From Zhengitettix transpicula (taxonomy: Eukaryota; Arthropoda; Insecta; Orthoptera; Tetrigidae): a stretch of 64,000 bases of DNA. The first letter of the stretch is position 1. Every line of letters begins with the position of its first letter. The position numbers were made by a program, and so were the translations under genes. The notes under the pieces were generated by a model. It was not told the origin of the DNA, ran no database searches, and was given only the letters and a program-made list of their open reading frames with translations. The stretch is from the NCBI GenBank assembly GCA_037074705.1, contig CM073593.1, positions 108,564,238-108,628,237 on the forward strand. Reading direction: 5' to 3'. Positions 55,233 through 64,000 of the stretch are shown here, in pieces.

Positions 55233-55729
55233 ACGAATGAAGGTCTGCGAGGGCTGTTCTCTCGCAGGCAGAGACACGCAGGAGAGACACGAAGGGGCTA
55301 CCTTTGCGGATGCCTTTTCTTCTCAGATTTTTTAACTGAGGTTCCCACATGCCGAGGCCTATTTTCAGAGGTGTATGTTAGTGGGGTCACAGACCTTGGG
55401 CATACGGTAAGAGTTGTTCTCTGTTCCTATTGGAATAGTCAACCAGCGGCCTCCTAAACTGACCAAGGCATGGCGAGGGAAACGCTGCGACCCCACAGCA
55501 AACGCCTCTCCCGCCATCGGAAGGGCGTGGGACAAGTACCAAATGCCCGCAACACTTTTAGGCGAATTTCCGGGTAGGATCGTTAAACTATAGCCCGGGG
55601 CCCCTAGTTAACCCTTGGCTACCGTCCTCTACCCTTCCGCATCCCCCCCTTACAGATCCCTTCCTATGCTATTAAAGGGGAGTTGCCACCATGTGGATTA
55701 CCCTCATGTAGCCTGGTACCCTAAAAAAA
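55233..55729 (+). mobile_element. Retroposon family A, copy 7 (long form)
   Basis: Plus orientation: 5' hairpin GCGAGGGC...CTCGCAGG at 55247-55269, the body, then GTAGCCTGGTACCCTAAAAAAAA at the 3' end (the A tail). A 12-bp target duplication flanks it, the clearest evidence of the family's direction and mechanism. No intact coding frame. Confidence 0.9.
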
Positions 55730-55741
55730 ATTAACTACGGC

Positions 55742-56239
55742 TCTTTCCAGATTTTTCTAAGGTAGTAATGTAAACATTACTGTCTGCTTGTAACGAGGTC
55801 TCTTAAGCAGACAAGAGCCACTTTATTTGACTGTATCAAAAAACAACCTGAATAACATAAAGATGTCTGTGATAACAGAAAGATCACTGGATGGAGCGGG
55901 TAAAAAAAAACGGTAACACTTGAAATTTCACCGCGGAACCACCCCATCGTATCCTCGGCGAAACTATCCCACGAAGGAATAAAGAAATAACGAATACAAG
56001 GTCAGGTCGGAAGAGCAGGGTGAAGGGAGCTGCAAATGAAGCCAAGGGTGAGATAAAACCTCCCCTAGTCTGGTCACACAGGGCAGGAAGATACGATGGG
56101 AAAAGTTGTACGATGCAAACATTGGATGGGAACCAAACCGCCGGTTATTTTTTTTTATTTGGAAGAAGTGTTCCATGGAGGTAAACGTCACTATGGAAGG
56201 ACAGTGGAAAAAAAGCTGGATAAAACTTCCCACAAATAT
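55742..56239. other. Spacer, no gene seen
   Basis: Nothing recognisable. Confidence 0.5.
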
Positions 56240-57336
56240 TGTGGCCATTAGTGAAAACCCCTAAAGTTTTTCCAATTCGAAAACGGATTCAGGGAAAAGC
56301 TTATGAGGGCCTAAAAACAACATTAAATTGTGCACCTCTTTTCAGTTTTTCGCTAATAGAGAAAGAATGAAGCATTCTAGTGAAAAAAATGTTCAGTAAT
56401 AAATTGTAGAGGGTAAAATTCTGCATGTAGTGGTGGACTCGAAGATGGAATTTGGTTGGAGGAAGTGGTGGAAAACCTTCGTCATGTTTACGACTTTTTG
56501 ACGTCATTTCCTAAGAGACTGCAGTTTGTCCTATTTCTAGTGCTGATATCTACAAAATGGCCGCCAGGAGACAAATTTGTCATGGAATAAAGGTTGTAGA
56601 GGATTTAATTCTCTTTCCAACGCATGATCTTGTATTAAAAATCCATTGAGAATGGCCGAAAATAACAAACATGTTGCTGTCTGTGCACGGCTGATGTCGT
56701 GGGAGTGACGAAAAAATGTCTGAGGCAGAGAATATTAAAGTGTCTAAGAGGAAGAAAGAGTCCAGCGCTTCAAAGATTATTTATATTATTTTTCCAGGAA
56801 AAAAGAATAACAAAAGTGTTCTGATTGCTACTCGTTCTTCCTTGAAAAAAAATGTAGATACTCTTTGAAACGCTGGACTCTTTCTTTCAGCAACATGTCG
56901 TGTATTTTCGGGAACTCTCAATGGATTTTACAAAACCAGATCATGCGTTGGAAAGAGAATTAAATCCTCTGTAGCCTTAATTGCTTGACAAATTAGTTTC
57001 CTGGCGGCCATTTTGTAGATATCAGCACTAGGAATAGGACAAACTGCAGTCTCTTAGAAAGTGACGTTAAAATGTCTTAACTTTGACGCAGGATTTCTCC
57101 CACTTTCTCCGACCTAATTCCGTCCTCGAGTCCACCGTTACGTGCAGAATTTTATCCTCTACAATTTATCACTGAACATTATTTTCAATAGAATGCTTCA
57201 TTCTTCTGCTATTTGCGAAAATCTGGAAAATGGTGCAAAATTTCGTGTGGTTTTTCGGGCCAGAGAAACTTGTCCTCGAGTCCCTTTCGAATTGGGAAAA
57301 CTTGGAGGGGGGGGGGGTTTATTAACAGCCACGACA
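56240..57336. mobile_element. Family B foldback pair 2
   Basis: Left arm 56240-56805 (plus) and right arm 56815-57336 (minus) are joined almost directly at 56806-56814, making a near-complete palindrome of about 1.1 kb. Termini GTGGCCATTAGTGAAA and its complement-like TTATTAACAGCCACGAC. The best-preserved head-to-head copy. Confidence 0.85.
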
Positions 57337-58560
57337 ACTACAAGGTGCTAAAAAGAAATTAAAAGACTTGCCCTTTTGCCCGCGAACGAATATTTTATTT
57401 CTGACGTAGCTCCAGCGAGTCTCCAAGCACCAATCAGGAAGTTGCTAAGGTCTACTGGAGTAACATCTCTGTGCTCGAGACATGGAACCATCCGACCCTT
57501 TATGTCTGTGTAGGTTTTTTTTCACTTTACGCAACATTTACGTGAGTGAGAAGTGAAGAAGTGAAGAAGGTTGACTGACATTCCTCCAACGTTTCGGGCG
57601 GCGAAAAGAATAAAAATTCTGGTCGTCATCAGTGGGGGGGGGGGGGGGATCATTCTGAGCTACTATGCGGCCACCCTTACCGTAAGGAAGTTTTGAGAGT
57701 TAGCAACCCTTCTTGCTGGGAAGTAACAAGTCTACCTTCCAGGTTTACGTGGAATCGCTTTTACGTAATTAAAGTGGACGGGAAAGGAGGCAGTTCCCGA
57801 CTACGCGGCCAGCGAGGGGGTGAAGTTACTCAGGGAAACGGGGAACGGCTTAAAGTGAAAATAAAAAACCACCCCCCGTTGGAGATACAGACAGAGAGAG
57901 ACTAGGGAAAAATAAACCACGGTCTCATCACAGGTTTTTCAGAAAACTCTCTCCTATTCTCGAAAAGGGGTTGGTGAAGAAAATTTCCCTCAACCCCCTG
58001 CCAGTATTTCAGGAGATTGACAAGTCTCGTAGGAATTTTTCTAGAATGAACCCCAGCAACGAAACCATGTTTCAATTTCTCTTTGGTTTCCAACTCCAGT
58101 GCGAAGAAGACGACAGCGCCAGTCAACGAAACGTCACATCTACAACACGGCGTGAGAAAACAAAACCAACACCAGAGATATTGATACCTACTAAACTTTA
58201 TGAAAAAAAATATATTACGGAGTCATAAATAAATAATGAATGGTTTGAAGTTGAAGGCGGACTTGCGCAAACACCAACAGTGATGCTTGAAACTTGATCC
58301 GGAAAATAAATAGCGTCTGAAGGCGATTACCGCCGAGGTCGTTGACCCACAGGAAGGTTCCTCCAACAATGGAGCTCTCTCAGCAAGAGGGAAGATTATT
58401 TCTACTCAGGTAAAGCGAGCTTTGTAGAAACCTTCCACGTGTGATCCTCCAGAAGCTCAGGACGTCGCGTCGCCGAGACGAAAATCCTCCGAACTCCGGG
58501 TCAACGCATTTCCTCCCCCAATATGATTTTTGCATAGAATTATAACTTAAATTCGAATGG
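57337..58560. other. Spacer with one hairpin motif
   Basis: Contains the motif at 57590-57633 and a G run at about 57636-57648. Open frames on both strands lack domains. Confidence 0.5.
57590..57633 (-). repeat. Hairpin motif, long stem form
   Basis: Minus strand CTGATGACGACC, AGAAT pairing with ATTCT, then CGAAACG. First and last boxes intact. Confidence 0.5.
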
Positions 58561-60094
58561 AAAGAAAATTAAATCACAAACGATGACGGTAATCGTCCTA
58601 CGACCCTCACGACAGATTTGTTTACGTCACGAACATCACGAGTCTTTTATTTTTATTTTTAACCGTCAGTGTAGCAACAAAGGTGAATTATTAACATTAA
58701 TACTGAGACATAAAAAGTCATTAATAATAGAAAGAGATGCCGCTAAAAGGACGCGTTACGTCACAAAAATAAAGGATTTCTCCCAATGAATCCTGAAAGA
58801 TAAAACCAGTCTGAAAATAGGGGAAAATGGGGGGGAGGGATATTATACTGTTCTTATAGAATATCAAGGATGATAAAGATCAGATACATGGAAAAAAAAT
58901 TGATATGAGGAAATAAATAAGGGCTGAGATCGTGTAAAAATATTAAAATGGCCGATCTTGGCCTGAAACCTGCTGGTTTAATTATGAAATTGTTTTTTAA
59001 ACAACATTTGTAAGGAATTGGTTAATTAAAAAAAATATAACGAAATCAAACATAATTATTTTTAAAAAAAATACCTTAAATAAACAGATAATAAAATTCG
59101 TAATAATTGATTTAATTCAAAATGTGGGAATAAAATTTCTATAAATTATTTTGTGATTCAGTAAGTATTTATTTATTTATTGACATGATATTCTGTTAAA
59201 TAATTTTTTTTATTGAAGCTGAGTGTCTTCTTGACGGGGTTTTCCCTCTTTTAACATCATAGGAAGGGATGAAAACGGGTAGGGTAGATCTCTTGTACAT
59301 ACAGAATTTTCTTTATTTTTTTTTTGGTTATTTTGTGTTTCATTTGATTCCAGAAATATTTATTAATTAAAACAGAAGAGCGGACGTTATACTGTGTGAT
59401 AGAAAATAAAATTAATTAGTAAACCCCCCTTTGGGGTTTTAAAATTCGCAAGGATAAATCTTAAACTTCACAACTACGATTTAATTTATTTAACGAATTA
59501 TTTGCTGAGGACTAAAATTAGCCACTGGAGGAATTTACTCAGATTTTTAAGAGCTTTATTTCCAAGTGTAAAGGGTCCTGAGACTTATCAGTCGTTTAAC
59601 TTGTAGACAATCTAAGAAATAAGGAAAAATTTGGGAGGGGGGGAGGGGGGGAGGGTGGAATAATTTTAAAAAATAAAGGTTTCAGAAGATGGCCGCAGAG
59701 AGAAGTGGTGTTGGAGTTAGAAAAATAGCTCGTGCAGACTTTTAAAAACCAACCGCCAGTTGTGATTCAACTTATAAAAAAAACGTTGAATTTTTTTAAA
59801 ATTATTAAACAATTAAATAATTGTAATTAAAAATCGAAATATTATAGCAAATTCTCTTTTTAATTGTGATAATAGTTATTTAGGTATTCTTCTGAAATGA
59901 AAATGGTTGCAACCATCAGGTTGACAGTGACAATTATCACGTATTAAATTACATTGAACTGTTTTAATTATGGACGAAGTTTGATTAGCTACAAAATTGA
60001 AACAGTAATTAGAAAGAAAATTGTTTAATATAAATTAATTTATTCTTGGCTTTTCACCTAATTTTTTTTTCTTAATAACTTGGTAGTGTTTCTT
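58561..60094. other. AT-rich spacer
   Basis: No gene seen. G-rich run at 59632-59656, AAAATGGCCGATC at 58946 and AGATGGCCGC at 59688. Confidence 0.5.
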
Positions 60095-60135
60095 TTTGGG
60101 TGTAAACAGGCTACATGAGGGTAATCCACATTTGT
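60095..60135 (-). mobile_element. Retroposon family A, 3'-end fragment (copy 9)
   Basis: About 40 bp matching only the 3' end of the family (T run, GGGTGTAAACAGGCTACATGAG). It joins family D at about 60135. It is the kind of very 5'-truncated insertion that reverse transcription yields. Confidence 0.65.
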
Positions 60136-60490
60136 GATATATGAAGTAGAAGAATTTACAAGAGGGATTTAAAAAATATCTTCATAGGATTTTTTTACAA
60201 TTAAAATTTATTTGAAAGATCTCAAATAATTATAATTGACAATTATTTCAAATTATGTTAAACACATTAATAATAACTTTAATTAATTGAAATAATTGAA
60301 TTTTACACTGTACGTGGATGAAAAAAATTAAATTAATCAAACCAGAAAAACAAATACACGTCTACATGACGTCATCAGGGATTTAGACTTTTATGAATAA
60401 TTTTCTAAATATTATAAAATTATTGAAATTTAAATTGAGGTAATAATAAATTGTTTTGGAGTATAAATTAGAGATCTTTTTTCAGTCTTC
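60128..60490. repeat. Family D segment, copy 2
   Basis: Counterpart of 30895-31290, with small indels. Includes TGACGTCA at 60367, where copy 1 has TGACGCCA. Confidence 0.75.
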
Positions 60491-60529
60491 TGGTCGACAT
60501 ATTTGTTTTTTTTGTTTGTTTTTTATTTT

Positions 60530-61052
60530 ATTAGGGTACCAGGCTACATGAGGGTAATCCACATGGTGGCAACTCCCCTTAAATAGTATAGGATGGGGTT
60601 TGAAAGGGGGGATGCGGAAGGGTAGAGGAAGGTAGACAAAGGTTAACTAGGGGCCCCCGGGCTATAATTTAAGGTTCCTACCCGGCATTCGCCTAAAAGT
60701 AATGCAGGACAAACCCTATAAAAACCTGCATCAGGTAGTTCGGGCATTGGGTACTCGTCCCACGCCCTTCCCTGGATAATGGCAGGTAGGAGATAGCTAT
60801 GGGGTCGCAGCATTCCCTTCTCCGTGCCTCGGCCAGTTTAGGAGGCAGCTGGCCGACGATTCCAATAGGAATAGCAGACAACTCTTATCGTATGCCCAAG
60901 GTCTGTGACCCCGGAACCTCTCCAAACGGGCCTCAGCATGTGGGAACCTTAGTTCAAAAAACCAGAGGGTTGTGAAGGCATCCCCAAAGATAGCCCCTGC
61001 CAGAGCTCTCTGGGAAGTTTCACCTGCGAGAGAATCCTCTCGCAGGCTTTCT
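60530..61052 (-). mobile_element. Retroposon family A, copy 8 (long form)
   Basis: Minus orientation, running from the T-rich left end to the CTCGCAGG 5' hairpin at 61025-61047. Open segment MSAIPIGIVGQLPPKLAEARRR at 60881 shared with copy 3. No clear target duplication. Confidence 0.85.
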
Positions 61053-61982
61053 TGTGGTAGTGGTTACTCCCTTTTATCCTGAACAAGCCTTGTAATTGGG
61101 TTTCATCTACGAGATAGTTCAATTTTTAAACATAAAAAATATATGTAAAGATAATAAAGACAGCCAAACACAGAGAAACAAACAACAACGTTTCTGGGAT
61201 CCTTGTCACTTTCTTCAGCTGCGAAGAAAAGCCTAGAGCGACACAACTGGAGTAGTCAGTTGGCAAAACTCAAAAGACTATTATAATAATTAATTAAATC
61301 GGTGGATGATGGTTAAAAAAAAGGCTGGGGAAAAACTGTTGTAGAGGATCTCCAGAGACAATAAAAATAAATTCTTTCCGTTGTCCCTGTTAGAAGCTGC
61401 ATCTGTGCCAGATGACGTGGCGCCTGTGAGAGAGTCTTGCTTCTCAAAGGTAAAAGTTATTGGCACGTCCGTTGGCCAACAGCGCCAACGTAACCAAGTG
61501 AAAGGCTGGAGACAGGAAGGTCAATTCTTCCCTCACGGTGGACACGACGAGTTAACACGTCCACACGACGCTGGTGGATGCACCACGTGTGCAATCGACA
61601 CTCACGTCACTTGCTCTAAAACAACATCAAATTATTTTTGAACTGAACCGTACAGGTAGATTTTGTTAATTCCATTAGTCATCGAGTTCACTTGATTGCT
61701 TACAGGAAATGAGGTTGTGATTGACAGCGTTGGTTTGTGTTACGTTGGTGCACCTGTGTCGGCAATGGTCTCGTGTGTGTGAAGGGGACTGACGAGGGTC
61801 CGCAAGCGTGAATCACGCACGTTCCCTTATCAGCGTGATAAATTACCCTCAACAGAGGCCTCGCTCCCTCCCTGGGCAATGCTTCTGCTTGGGACCTGGC
61901 GAAGAGGATCGGGAATTGGCCCAGCGGCTGCGTCCAAAATAGAAAGTGGCGGGTATTTATTTTATTTTTAAAACTTGTGTAT
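61053..61982. other. Spacer with one hairpin motif
   Basis: Motif at 61189-61219. A plus-strand 86-codon frame (61381-61641) and a minus-strand 103-codon frame (62011-61700) have no recognised domain. Confidence 0.45.
61189..61219 (-). repeat. Hairpin motif (same subtype as 20470)
   Basis: Minus strand CTGAAGAAAG...AAGGATCCCAGAAACG. Boxes intact, stem absent. Confidence 0.45.
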
Positions 61983-63058
61983 GTTGTGGCCGTTACAGGA
62001 CAACCCCCCAAGTTCTGCTATTCTAAAGGCTTCGGGTGAAACGTTTCTGCAGGCCCTAAAGAAACCACACGAAATTTTGCGCACGTTTCCAGTTTTTCGA
62101 TAATAGCAAAGGAACGAAGCGTTCTATTGAAAATAATGTTCAGTAATAAGTTGTAGAGGATAAAATTCTGCATGTGATGGTGGACTCGAGGACGAAATTT
62201 GGTCCAAGGAAGTGGGAGAAATCCTGCGTCAAAGTTACAATGTGACGTCATTTTAGGGGGAAAAAAAGCAGTTTGTCCTATTTCTAGTGCTGATATCTGC
62301 AAAATGGCCGCCTGGAAACTAATTTACCACTGAATAAACGTTTTAGAGAATTTATTTCTCTTTCCAATGCATGATGTCGTTCAAAAAATCCGTTGAAAAT
62401 TGAAGTGGAGAGCTTCGATGAATATCTATATTCGTTTTAAAGCAATCACAACTGCAGACTTGAATAACAGCACTTTTAATTTTCTATCTTCCTTGAAAAA
62501 GAATATAGATGCTCTTTGAAACCCTGAACTGTTTCTTCCTCTTAATACTCTTAGACACTTTAATCTTCTCTGCACACAGACAAGTTTCGTCACTCCCACG
62601 ACATCAGCCGTGCGCAGACAGCAACATGCGTGTTATTTTCGGCCGTTCTCAACTGATTTTTAAAACCAGATCATGCATTGGAAAGAGAAATAAATTCTCT
62701 ACAACCTTTATTCCGTAGCAAATTAGTTTCCTGGCGGCCATTTTGGAGATATCAGCACTAGAAATGCGACAAACTGCATTCTCTTGGAATATGTCGTCAT
62801 ATGTCCTAATTTTGACGAAGGATTTTTGCCACTTCCTTCGACCGAATTTCGTCCTCGAGTCCACCATCACATGCAGAATTTTATCCTCTACAATTCATCA
62901 CTGAACATTATTTTCAATAGAACGCTTCGTTCTTTTGCTATTAGCGAAAAACTGAGATGATGTGCAAAATTTAGTGTGGTTTTTAGGACCACTGAAAAGT
63001 TTCCCTCGTGGTCTTTCGAATTGGTAAACTTGCAGTTTTTTTTAGTAATGGTCACGAC
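61983..63058. mobile_element. Family B foldback pair 3
   Basis: Plus arm 61983-62410 and minus arm about 62440-63058, with termini GTTGTGGCCGTTACAG and TTTAGTAATGGTCACGAC. The plus arm lacks the inner part (TGACGAAACTTGTC onwards) that the minus arm keeps, so the pair is asymmetric by about 200 bp. Confidence 0.8.
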
Positions 63059-64000
63059 ATTTTCAGGCTGAAATTAGAAAAAAATTTGCCGGCTCGCGGT
63101 AAGATGTATAGTACAGGTGCTGACAGTTGGCGAACCTGTACGGTAAGTCTAGGAGGGGGGGAGGGGGGTTGTTCTACGTAACTTGTCTTGAAGATTCAAG
63201 ACTAGAGGATTTTGGTTGCTTCTCAAGGTTTCCCGTTGTTTCTTGGCCCCTGGAGGAGCTGATTACTGTCCCTGGGTCGTCCCACGTGAAGGCGTTGCTG
63301 GTCACATGGATTGAAACGTTTCCAGTATTTAAATTTTTGATGTTGCTTGATTTGATTTGATTCCATTAGTCCTCGTATGAGGAAATAGGACACGTCAATA
63401 CATAAAATTACAATATTAATAATTAGAAGTTAACATAAGAATACTAAAATTCGGGAACTCAAATTTCCCTGTCCAACATAAGTAAAATAACATGAATAAT
63501 AACAAAAATAATAATTGTTTAACTGTACTAAGGGTAGAATATGATATTTACAGTTCTAATAAAAAATATTAAATATGTACTGGTAAATAATTAATTATTC
63601 GGGAACTACCATGAAATATAGAATTTACACATCTCACAAAAATAATCATGTAAATTAGGTTTTTCATCTCCTCGACTGTAACGTGCTTAATTATTTCACT
63701 CGTGAAGTCCTGAACAACCTGCTGACGGGGGTTTTCGTGAGACATTCACGTTTCAGGACCTCGACAGGTCAACACTGGTCTCACCGTCCTTGATCAGGAA
63801 TAAACGCAACGGAAAATCGTGTTTGTGTGTGTGTAGGGCGGTGAAAAGACTAAAAATCGAATCACTGACACGCCAATTAAATGCCGTTGTTGCCACATCG
63901 CCGCCACTCTGCAGCCTCGTAACACGAACTTGTGGGTGTTTTCCACCGACCATAAGCCAATTGCAATCAATCTAATTAAATTCCGGGATGCAGGGGGGAA
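63059..64000. other. Spacer, no gene seen
   Basis: G run at 63151-63168, otherwise AT-rich. A plus-strand frame 63127-63360 has no recognised domain. Confidence 0.5.

Noticed and set aside
1..64000. CRISPR arrays, operons, rRNA genes or phage
   Set aside because: No regular spacer arrays, no dense gene arrangement, no ribosomal RNA motifs; the repeats and elements are eukaryotic in type.

Overview
This window looks like non-coding, repeat-dense DNA from a large animal genome, most likely an arthropod. That is an inference from the transposon types, not an identification. The base composition is AT-rich with many homopolymer runs. I found no protein-coding gene I can defend, no rRNA, no operon, no CRISPR and nothing prokaryotic. 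Nearly all long open frames fall in simple-sequence DNA or in multicopy repeats. All repeat boundaries below were read by eye.

Layout. 1-1230: divergent satellite whose monomer carries the 18-nt complement of a tRNA-Lys(CUU) primer-binding site, with two tRNA-like sequences inside it. 2.2-2.9 kb: interspersed family C. 4.22-5.32 kb: probable solo LTR. 5.4-9.7 kb: retroposon family A and family C. 10.2-12.2 kb: tandem repeats, including a 497-bp higher-order array. 13.3-14.8 kb: purine-rich strand with a 330-bp higher-order unit. 16.1-17.7 kb: AT-rich satellite. 18.1-18.5 kb: 15-bp minisatellite. 19-21.8 kb: Penelope-like fragments and family A. 22.8-25.3 kb: purine tracts. 26.7-27.7 kb: family B. 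28.2-32.4 kb: hairpin motifs, a 260-bp tandem array, a Penelope-like remnant and a nested family A insertion. 33-41 kb: pyrimidine tract, family B and many hairpin motifs. 42.4-46.3 kb: a TIR element and a 2.2-kb foldback. 47-53 kb: hairpin motifs, purine tract and family C. 53.6-55.0 kb: another foldback. 55-63 kb: families A, B and D.

Three themes stand out. (1) Four minus-strand peptides with the GIY-YIG motif mark decayed Penelope-like elements. More than twenty copies of a short hairpin motif, CTGANGA / stem / GAAAC, are scattered over both strands. Its stem changes on both sides and keeps pairing, and its layout is that of a hammerhead ribozyme core; the same DNA can also be read as a C-terminal peptide ending in RNV. 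(2) Several unrelated families occur as head-to-head inverted pairs of 1-2 kb. (3) The palindromic octamer TGACGTCA occurs about 27 times where fewer than one or two would be expected, mostly outside any one repeat family.

Retroposon family A is the best-defined mobile element: it has an A-rich 3' end, 7-12-bp target-site duplications, and long and short forms.
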